Shown here one piece after another: positions 8,501 to 17,240 of a stretch of 19,889 nt of DNA. Source of the stretch: Acanthamoeba lenticulata. Lineage: Eukaryota > Discosea > Longamoebia > Acanthamoebidae. The translations under genes were made by a program, and so were the position numbers. The notes below the pieces were generated by a model that saw only the letters and a list, made by a program, of their open reading frames with translations, was not told the DNA's origin and did no database searches. Location of the stretch: positions 1 to 19,889 of the forward strand of contig NAVB01002258.1 of the NCBI GenBank assembly GCA_002179805.1, given 5' to 3'. The stretch's first letter is position 1. The number at the start of each line of letters is the position of its first letter.

Positions 8501-11500
8501 CTTGTTCAACCATTTCCTCCCGGCTCGCCTGGTGCCTGCCGGCCTCAACGCCTTGTCGTCGTCTGACTCCTCCACGACGACATCGTCCAGCATGACTCCG
8601 CTCAGCTCCTCGTCTCCGATGCCGTCGCCCCTTTCGTCAACCTCCTTAGCATCGTCTTCATCATCGGCCCCCATGGCGGCCCCGGCGTCGCCACGGAACC
8701 AAGTCGTAGGCGGCGGCTTCTCTTACGCGTCGTCCTCGGTGCGCGAGACCGTCATCATGATGCCGCCCTCGCCCGCGACGTCCACGGGCGTCGTGACCAG
8801 CCAGGCCGCCTCGGCGGCCATCGCCATGGCGGCGCCGTCGCCGCGCACGGCCGAGCTGACCAGTTCGGGCCTCCTCCTGCGCAGCAACTCGCTGCCCAAC
8901 CTCCAGCACATAAACCAGTTCAAGAACGGCAGCGGCTCCGGCGGCAACGGCATGCCGTCGCCCGGGTATGAACTGATCGCCTCGGCGGCATCGGCGCTGC
9001 CGTCGGGCAGCGGGCCGATGTCGATAATCCCGAGCCCGATGTCGTCGTCATCGTCGACGACGACCACGACGCTGTCCACTCCTTCGTTGGCCCGCGGCGG
9101 CAGCGGCGCCGGGCGGAAGCTCAACGTCTATTTTCACTTCTTTGACGACGAGCCTTCGCCGCCGACGACGCCCCATGCCGAGGCCGGGGGTGACCAGCCC
9201 AGCGGGGCGGCCGAGGACGACACTGGGCGGCGTAACTCGACGGCGGACGTGGGCGGCGGCCTTGCCTATCGGCGGCTCAACAGCGAAATGCTCATTAGTC
9301 GACAAGCCACTCCGCCGCCGCCGTCACGCGCCGGCCGCGCAGTGCTGCGATCGGCCGCGGGCGGCCCCGCTGACGCCACCGTCGTCGCGCCCGAGGAGGC
9401 GTCAGAACCGCCGCCGGTGCCTCCGCTGCCTTCGGCTTTGGCGGACCTCAAGCAGGGCCACCAGAACGCCTCCAACCGCCGCAGCTTCTCAGAGCTTGTG
9501 GGCGAGGAGCTGACCGGCGGCACAGAGAACGGCGAGATCCGGCCGTCGCTTCTGCACGACCAGCCCTCGCCCCGCTACCAGTCCCCGGACGCGTCGGCCA
9601 CGTCGTCGCCGGCCCAGTCGCCGCGCTTCGTGGGCAGCTCGCCGACGACGCCACCAACACCGACTGTCAAGCCACGGCCGAGCGACGGGACCGCCCGCGG
9701 CATCAACAACATGCTCTCTGCGTACGTCCCAAACCATTCCATGCATTCCGCAACAGTTGATCGGATCGGAATTTGACGTATTTGTGGTTGGGCCTCCTGC
9801 AGGAGCCACCGCAACTTCTCGCCACGCACGAAGCTGTCGCTGGCGATCAACGCCGACACAACCGTCGCCACAGCCATCGCCGAGGTGATGAGCAAGTACA
9901 AGCGGATCTACAAGAAGACCCAGTCAGCGGCCGCGGCCGGTGCAGCGTCCGAACCCCAGGACGCCGCCGCCGACAGCTGCGCCGACCTGGAGAATTGGAT
10001 TCTGCAAGTCAAGGGCCGTCGCGAGTACGTGTTTGACGCCCACGACACGACCATCGGCCAACTGGCCTACGTCGCCAACTGCCTGGCCCACTGGGACAAG
10101 ATCGAGTTCGTCATCCGCCGCCGGTCGGCCCTCACCACCCACATCGAGGGACGGCTCAAGTATTTCAAGCGCTTCCGGCAGCTGACACCGCACGGCTTGA
10201 AGGCGGGTAGCGAGGACTCGCCTGGCGCGCGTGCCCGACGCGTCGCCGGCAAATGGAGTCCGGCCGAAGGCTCGGGCGAGTTCGTCGTCGGCAACCCGCA
10301 GAGCCCGGTCAGCTCGCCCCGGACGGGCGACGTCGAGGCCAGCGGCGGCAGCGGCAGCGGCGGCGCGTCCGAGGCTTCTGCCGTACCAGAGACGGCCGCC
10401 TCGGCCGAGGCGCCGGCGGTGGCCCCGGCAGCGATGGCGTTGGTCCCCGACGAGCCGGCGGTCGAGGTCATCGAGCAAAAGTGCTACGACCTTGATGCCC
10501 TGCACGACGTGCCGCTGGTGCTCAAGATTCTGGGCGTGGAGAACCAGGCCGAGTTGTTCGACGTCAACCCCAACATGGCGGTCTCGGTCGAGTGCGGCCT
10601 CTACTACGGACCCATGCAGCTCGGCATCTACCGCACAGAGCGCGCCCGCAAGATCACCTGGGCCGATCGCCCGCAGGTCTTCCACACCCATCTGCCGCTC
10701 TCCCACATTCCCAAGGTCGCTGCCCTCGTCCTCGTTGTTGTTGTCGTTCTTGTGGTCGTGGTCGTGGCTCTGACGTTGATGGGGGTCGACAGGAAACGCG
10801 GGCGTGCTTCCGGCTGATCGCCTACCAGGGCAAGGAGGAGTGGGCCGTCGGATGGGGCAACGTGGCCCTGTTCGACCAGGCCGGCCGCCTCCTCTCCGGC
10901 AACTTTGACGTCCTCATGTGGGAAGGCGACCGGTGCGTCCCGTCCCTTCCTATGTTCATTGTCGTAATCCTCGTGATGTCTCACGCTGGGCTGTGGCTGC
11001 GCGCGGCGGACAGACCGTCGCTCATGGCCCCGTGCGTGCCCAACTACGGGATGGGTCTCGACAACGTGGTGCGGATCAAGGCCTCGTCAATCACCACGCC
11101 CCTCTCCGTTCCCATTGCCTACACTCGGCCCTATGCCGAGCTGCCGGCCTTGGCCCCGTCGCTGGCGCCGTCGACCGCTCCGGCCGCCTCGCCCCGCGCG
11201 CTGGTGCTGCCGGTGCCGGCCGTCTCGCCCCGCGACGGCCAGCCGACGCCGGCCTCCGTTGAGGGACCGACGACGATCAAGCCGCCATCGGAGCGCGCCG
11301 TGGCGATGCAGCGGCTGCTCGCGCTGTCGCCGGTGTCACCGTCGTCGGCGGCCTTTTGCGGGAGCTTCATCACGCCCGGCGCCGGCTCGTCGCCGGCCGA
11401 CCCGCGCTCGCGTGCGCGCGCCGAGACCATGGTCGGACCCAGCATGATGTTGTCGTCGGTGATGGCGGAGGGCGGCGCGGCGGACGAGCTCGGTCTGTGC

Positions 11501-13972
11501 CTGGGACCGGGTGCTAGCGGCTCGACGCCGTCCCGCACATCGTCGGTCGACGAGGAGGACTTCCTCGACCACGAGCTCCAGATGCTCAAGCAGATCATCA
11601 ACCAGGGTACGTGGTCCATTGACGCCCTTCAGGACCTGGTCGTCCCAGGTGGGCTGACCTTCTCTTGGCGGTGGTGATGGGCCCAGACATCTTCTACGAG
11701 CTGAGCCAGGAGGAGAAGCGGATGATGTGGAAGCACCGAGACGTCTGCATCCGCGAGCACCCGCGCGCGCTGGCCAAGCTCCTGCTCTCCATCGACTGGC
11801 TCGACCGCGCCGCCGTGGCCCAGCTCTACGAGTACGCTCCAAGCCCCCCTTGGGCAATTAAGGTGGCTGCTGACGTATGCGCGGCCCACGCACCACACAC
11901 AGCCTGCTGGAGGACTGGACCGAGTTGGGTCCGATGGACGCGCTGGAGCTTCTTGACGCACGCTTCCCCGACGAGCAAGTCCGCGCGTTCGCCTGTCGGT
12001 GCCTGCAGAATCTGTCGGATGAGGAGCTGGCCGTGTACGTGCCTCAGCTCGTCCAGGCCCTCAAATACGACATCTACCACCATTCGGCCCTCTCGCAGTT
12101 CCTGCTCTCTCGCGGTACGTCATCGTTGTTGTCGTCGTTGTCCCTGGTGGCAGTTGGGCTCATGGTATGTGCTCGATGTCGACATCAGGCATGCGTTCCC
12201 GCTTGATCGTGGGGCAGCGCCTGTTCTGGGAGATCAAGGTAGCCTGCCAGGTCGAGCGCAACGGCAAGTCCAGCAGCAAGTGGGACGCCAACAGCGTCGG
12301 CTCGGCGCCCGCTGGTACGTCGCGCACAGCCGCTGCTCGCGCCGGGCTGGCTCAGGCCGGGCTCTCACTCGGGCGGTGGTGTTGTGACATGTCGTAGGCG
12401 GTGGTGGCGAGGAGCGCGAGGTTCGGGGCGGTGGCGGCGAGGCGATGGCCATCCGCTACGGGCTGCTGGCCGAGGCCTACCTGCAGGGCATCAGCTCGCA
12501 GCACCGGGAGGAGATCATGAAGCAGGTCTTTGTGATGGAAGAGCTGCTGGCCCTCTCGCAGGCGCTCAAGAAGATCCCCAAGAACAAGCGCGACGCCTTC
12601 CTCAAATACAAGCTCGCCCATTTCCCCTTCCCCAAGGACGGCATCACCCTCCCGCTAGAGCCTCGGTACGCGTTTTATCAACAAGGTTTTGTTCGTTTTC
12701 TGTAGCTCTGATTTGACGTTCTCCTGGCCTTTACAGCATGCACGTGAAGGGCTTTGTCGTGGACAAATGCAAAGCCCTCGACTCGTTCACGGTACGACAT
12801 CCATTTTTTACATTCCTAGCGCACTCTCGTTGTTTTGTTGGTCGTGTTTGCGGAATTCGAGGCATGTGCCTTGAGTAGCGGGGCTGACGGGTGGTGGTTG
12901 GTGCTGACAGGTGCCCTTGCGGCTGGTGTTCGAGAACAAGGAGGAGCTGGGCGACCCGATTACCATCATCTACAAGGCCGGCGACGACCTCCGCCAGGAC
13001 GCGCTCACACTCCAGCTCATCCGGGTCATGGACAAGCTGTGGAAAGAGGAGGGCCTCGACCTCCGGCTCACCACCTACGGCGTCATGGCCACGGGCGAGA
13101 AGGAGGGCATCATCGAGGCCGTCCTCAACTCGACCACCGTCGCCGAAATCGCCAAGGAGGCGGGCGGCGCCACCGCCGTCTTCAACCCGCAGACCATCTC
13201 CAACTGGCTTCGCCAGCAGAACCCTGACGGTGCGCGCTTCACATTCTTTGCCATTCGCCCAAGTTGGACTCCCCTCCTTCTTCTCTTGGCTCATGTCGTC
13301 CACCACACAGAGACCAAGTACGGGATGGCCGTCGAGAACTTCATCTACTCGTGCGCGGGCTACTGTGTGGCCTGCTACATTATCGGCATCGGCGACCGGT
13401 GCGTGCAAGCAACCCTTCTCCACGATCGCTTCAAGCTTGGCCTAACTTGGCTGTGACCAGACACAACGACAACATCATGGTGACCAAGACGGGCCACATG
13501 TTCCACATCGACTTTGCGCACTTTCTAGGAAACGTGCTCAAGTTCGGGCCCATCGTGCGGGACAAGGCGCCCTTCGTGCTCACGCCCGAGATGGTGTACA
13601 TCATGGGCGGTCGCGAGAGCCAGCAGTTCCAGCGATTCATCCGCCTCTGCTGCCGGGCCTACAACGTGGTCCGCAACCACGCCAACGTCTTCACCAACCT
13701 CTTTGCCATGGTGCGTCGTCGTCATCGTCTCGTACAGCAGCCTTGAGTTGTTGTTGTTAGACCAACACTTGTGCGGAACTGCGCAGATGATCTCGAGCGG
13801 CATCCCGCAGCTGTCGTCGAGGAGCGACATGAACCACTTGACCAAGGCCCTGGCCCCGGAAATGACCGAGGAGGAGGCGGCCAAGAGCTTCACGAGCCTC
13901 ATCTACAAGAGCCTCGACACCAAGACCACCCAAATCAATTTTGCCGTCCACATCCTGGCCCACCGCGACTGA
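5570..13972 (+). CDS. Class I-type phosphatidylinositol 3-kinase with tandem N-terminal PH domains
   Basis: Exons: 5570-5851, 5976-6047, 6148-6210, 6319-6477, 6578-6834, 6961-7606, 7678-7772, 7878-7977, 8015-8173, 8288-8378, 8425-9721, 9803-10715, 10793-10932, 11014-11606, 11687-11831, 11903-12114, 12189-12314, 12398-12665, 12737-12791, 12911-13229, 13311-13398, 13461-13710, 13787-13972; all in frame, 2171 residues. Domains: ubiquitin-like region about 75-160; PH1 334-430; PH2 444-555; possible second ubiquitin-like or adaptor-binding region 559-690; Ser/Pro/Ala-rich linker to about 1075; Ras-binding 1080-1205; C2 1290-1470; helical about 1612-1800; kinase 1873-2171. Catalytic features: Lys1913 (IIYKAGDDLRQD), loop GDRHNDN 2025-2031, then HIDFAHF with Asp2044. 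It should make PIP3 from PI(4,5)P2 at the plasma membrane under Ras control. It is twice the length of animal p110. The start is the first ATG of exon 1, in A-rich context; an upstream exon cannot be excluded. Confidence 0.93.
6292..6315 (+). repeat. ACG/ACA triplet repeat at an intron acceptor
   Basis: Eight triplets of ACG or ACA run directly into the AAG acceptor of PI3-kinase intron 3. They replace the usual pyrimidine tract, so this acceptor is atypical. Confidence 0.7.
7843..7858 (+). repeat. (AT)8 microsatellite in PI3-kinase intron 7
   Basis: Eight uninterrupted AT dinucleotides lie inside the intron 7773-7877, which splits the second PH domain. This is a likely length-variable marker. 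Confidence 0.9.
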
Positions 13973-14663
13973 GTCTGAAACCGGCACACACGCGCTCTCG
14001 GCCTCGACGTGCCCCGTCCCGTCTTCTCTTTATCCTCCTTCTTCTTCCCGTTCCTCCTTGTGCCTGTACACGTAGTGGCGTTGCCAACAATCAAATATAC
14101 GTTGTTGACGTCTCCATACCTACACCAGATCTGGCCCAGTCCTCAACTCAGTGAGGTGGCGGGGTTGGAGCCGTTCGTGCGGAATGCGCCAAAAGCCAAC
14201 TCCGATGATGAGGGCTGCGAAAGGGCTGCTTTCGCGGGAGCTTCGGGGCGCTTCGAGTAACTTGCCGGTGATGTGTCGGACCGAACGTATGCGATCAGCG
14301 TGATGGAGGAAAACCAGCAGAAAGCGAGCACTCGAAGACCTCCCTCTGGCCGTTTGGATGCTCTGCACAGCGCGAAAATTGGCGGAAATCGAACCAGAAC
14401 AGGCCACACAGGCAAATCTTGGTACAAATTTGGCCAATAGAAATTTAATGTCGACCAATCGCTGGCGCTGATAAAACCCCTGGGGTGGCCACCTTGCAAT
14501 CATCAACCAAACGCAAAGCAACTGCCCAGCGCACAAGACCAGCCTTCATCGAAACAGCGAAAAAGAATCAAGCAATCGGTAATCAGCGACTAGACTAGTC
14601 AGCAAGACACATTCTTTTCCGATCCTTAGCTTTTCTATCTCCAACATCTCCTACAACTCCAGC
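13973..14663 (+). other. Intergenic: PI3-kinase 3' UTR, then promoter and leader of the secreted-protein gene
   Basis: No canonical AATAAA follows the PI3-kinase stop. A T/C-rich tract and an AATCAAATA string (14088 onwards) are the nearest candidates for 3' processing. The right half holds two CCAAT boxes and a TATA-like element. A 138-codon antisense frame at 14120-14536 shows no domain or codon bias and is taken as chance. Confidence 0.55.
14434..14476 (+). promoter_or_regulatory. Two CCAAT boxes and a TATA-like element
   Basis: CCAAT occurs at 14434-14438 and 14455-14459, spaced 21 bases, about two helical turns. GATAAAA follows at 14470-14476. The block lies about 190 bases upstream of the ATG at 14664, leaving room for a leader of roughly 160 bases. 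This is the clearest promoter architecture in the window and fits a well-expressed gene. Confidence 0.45.
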
Positions 14664-15517
14664 ATGAAGTGCACTAGCATCATCGCTCTCGGGCTCTTGT
14701 TCCTCGTGGCTCTCTTCCACGCGACCGCCGGCCAGGTCATCCTCACCAACGGCAGACTGACCGCCACGCTCACTCCGGCTGGTGGTGCGCTGGCCATTAC
14801 CGAAGTCAGCGGCAACATCACCAGGACCTTCAACCTCCAGACTCGCCTGCTTACCGAGTTTGCTGGCAGCAGTACGTGATCTACTCAGTTTATTCCTCTG
14901 TTTGTTTATCGTGTTTACTCATCCGACATGTCTCCACAGCCGCCGTCAGCAGCTTGTCGACTCTGATCCGCGAGACCTACGTGGCCAACGAGGCCGTTGG
15001 CGACTCCTACCAGGGCGTCAAGACCACCGCCGCCACCATGTTCGCCGATGTTGCCATGGACGGCGCCTCTGCCAACGCCACCAGCGTGCTCAGCTTCTCG
15101 ATTAAGGTGTCGGTCTTCCAGGAGGAGGGCACCATCAAGCTCGGCGCCAAGAAGTACCCCGTCGACACTGGCATGCTCGCCATCACCTACACCATCCTCG
15201 ACTACCCGTTCGAGAGCTACGACAACACCCTCAACGTGCGCTCCACCATCGAGACCCCCAGCGCTGGTGGCTCCATGAGCGGCAACGAGCTCTTCCTCTA
15301 CAACGGTGCCTCGTGGACCTTCGCCTCCACCGCCTCCATCCCGGCCCCCTACGACTCGTCGCCCGTCACTGTCAAGTCCAGCAACACCGACTCGGGTGTT
15401 GATGTGACCATGCAGTTCTACGCCTCCAACTCGCTCACCTTCGAGACCCTCTGGAGCGTCGAGAACCCCAGCTCGAGCGCCACCCGCCTCACCTCTTTCC
15501 TCTCCCTCCTCTTCTAA
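14664..15517 (+). CDS. Secreted beta-rich protein of unknown function, possibly GPI-anchored
   Basis: Two exons, 14664-14871 and 14940-15517, joined across a 68-base intron, give 261 residues. Residues 1-23 form a signal peptide (hydrophobic ALGLLFLVALF core, cleavage near ATA-GQ). The rest alternates Thr/Ser/Val-rich stretches typical of beta structure, with two N-glycosylation sequons (NIT and NAT) in the first half. The C terminus is Ser-rich (SSSSAT-like) followed by a short hydrophobic tail (LTSFLSLLF), which could be a GPI-anchor signal, although it is short for one. I do not recognise the family. Codon use is strongly biased to C- or G-ending codons, more so than in the neighbouring genes, which together with the CCAAT/TATA block suggests high expression. 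A secreted or surface protein is the most that can be inferred. Confidence 0.8.
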
Positions 15518-15556
15518 ATCCGAGATAAGCTCGACCTCTGCCGAGGGCGGCCTTGT

Positions 15557-15575
15557 GAGGGCGCTATCGCCCCTC
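15557..15575 (+). other. Hairpin in the 3' UTR of the secreted-protein gene
   Basis: GAGGGCG and CGCCCCTC pair around a CTAT loop, giving five perfect GC-rich pairs plus three more past a single bulged C. It begins 40 bases after the stop codon. It may affect mRNA stability or 3' processing; no function is shown. Confidence 0.45.
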
Positions 15576-15741
15576 CCTCTCTGTGATAAGGGCTCTTTCC
15601 TCCTCTATCCTTGGCTTTTTTGCTCGTTTTTGAGCTGCTATTGCGGCTGTTAAATCTCTTAAATGTATGAATTTCTCTTTTATTCAAACAAGCTTTTCTG
15701 AGCCCTGGCAGAGAAAAAGAATTAAAAATCAAAAAACCAAG

Positions 15742-17078
15742 ATGGAGGGAGTGCGAGTTGTCCTGGTGGACAAGCCTCTGGGGATGACGCCGTTGGCAGC
15801 CCTCGAACAGCTGCGCCGTGACCAGCCGCTTGAGTTTCCAGAGGCCACCGTGAAGCTGGGATACGCTGGCCGTCTGGACCCGCTGGCACGTGGGCTGCTA
15901 GTGTGCTTGGCGGGTCCCCACGGCGCGCCCCTCACCCTCCAGAAGGAAATTGAGACTAAATCCAAGGTCTACGACTTTCAGGTACTGGCAGATTCTCAAT
16001 TGCAGCTCAATCATGCAAACCACTCAAGATCTGCCGTGAAGTGCAGGTCCTGTTTGGGGTGGAGACTGATACCTACGACGTGATGGGTCTCGTCCAACCA
16101 AAGGCCTCCACTACCGTGGAGTCCACTGAGAACCCTCAAGAGCAGACTTCCCAGGTCTCAGCAACAACAGAGCCGACCGGTACGGGTGAGGAAGAAGAGG
16201 AAGAACCCACGCGAAAGCGGCGAAAGCAAGAAGACGAGGTCGATCAGAAGCATGCTGGAGGCAGCAGGTGTACAGTGGACGAGGCTGCAGTGCGCGCCCT
16301 CCTGCCCCGCTTTGTCGGCAAGCGCAGTCAGGTGCCTCGTCCCGTGCATCTAGCTTCTTGGTTTCATAGCATGCACACAACTCACCTCATGCGTCGTGGG
16401 AGCAGGCCTACCCTCCCTTCTCGTCGGGCCGAGTCAAGGGCAAGCCCCTGTTCTACTGGGCCCGCCAGGTCTCTCCGCCCTCGTCGGTCGAGAGTGGGGC
16501 CTCGAAGGCTGAAAAATCCAATGTGCCTGTGCGTGCAGGGCCCTGCGAAGATGCGGGAGATTGCACCGCTCATCCCACGCGTGGAAGTAGAGATTCAACG
16601 CCTGGAACTCCTGTCGTCATTCACTATGACCTGCGCTCAGCTTCGGTTTGTCACGTCATCCTCTCCATCATCGTCGTTTTTGACTGACGAGAATTTTGTT
16701 ATGTAGAGAAGAGATCCATGAGAAGATCGGGCGGGTGGCGGGCGACTTTCGGCAGACGCAGATCCTTCAGAGCTGGGATGACCATTACTTTTCGCTCCAC
16801 TCCAAGGAGGACAAGGAGGTGACGATCTATCAGATGCGCGCTGAGGTCACGTCGGGAACCTACATCCGGTACACCCTCCTGCTACACGTTGAACTGGCTC
16901 ATGTTCTAACCGGCTCTGTGCTCGGGTGAGCAGAACGCTCGCGCACGAGATGGGAAAGGCGCTGGGCTCGGTGGGTGCTGTGGCGTACGACATCTACCGA
17001 ACCCACGTCGGCGACTACACGATTGAGCAAGCCACACGCTTGTCCCTTGGCGCTTGTGGCCCAGCACAAAAGCCATAA
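15742..17078 (+). CDS. TruB-family tRNA pseudouridine synthase (Pus4-like)
   Basis: Exons 15742-15981, 16047-16331, 16406-16645, 16714-16868, 16934-17078 give 354 residues. TruB enzymes convert U55 of the tRNA T-loop to pseudouridine. Seen here: DKPLGMTP (10-17), equivalent to the DKPxGxTS motif; GYAGRLDPLARGLL (40-53), with Asp46 as the expected catalytic Asp; FGVETDTYDVMG after the first splice; AYPPFSSGRVKGKPLFYWAR, matching the PPxxSAxKxxGxxxYxxAR motif; and SGTYIRTLAHEMGKALG near the C terminus. A charged insertion, about residues 100-160, contains an EEEEEE run and TRKRRKQ, a possible nuclear signal. The junction 16645/16714 is the weak point: the only frame-keeping choice uses GTTTGT with an acceptor at 16712-16713 that skips the nearer TAG. 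The start at 15742 has a good AAG-ATGG context; an in-frame ATG at 15667 would add 25 residues. Confidence 0.87.
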
Positions 17079-17240
17079 AAAAACCGACCACGATTTTATA
17101 TAAATTTTTTTTCTTATTGCCTTCCTTTCAAGATCAGCACACCAATTGAAGTGGCATCGACCTCATCTGGATTCTACGCAGCCTCCTTACTGGAAGGAGG
17201 TGGCAAAGAAGAGAGGCAGTGCAACGAAGCTGATACAGAG

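Noticed and set aside
9924..10706. 260-codon antisense open frame on the minus strand
   Set aside because: It lies opposite the Ras-binding and C2 exons of the PI3-kinase, shows no domain, and is explained by high GC content.
12731..13423. 230-codon minus-strand open frame
   Set aside because: It is antisense to the PI3-kinase catalytic exons, which are unambiguous.
14120..14536. 138-codon minus-strand open frame in the intergenic region
   Set aside because: It overlaps the CCAAT/TATA block, has no recognisable domain or signal, and lacks the codon bias of neighbouring genes.
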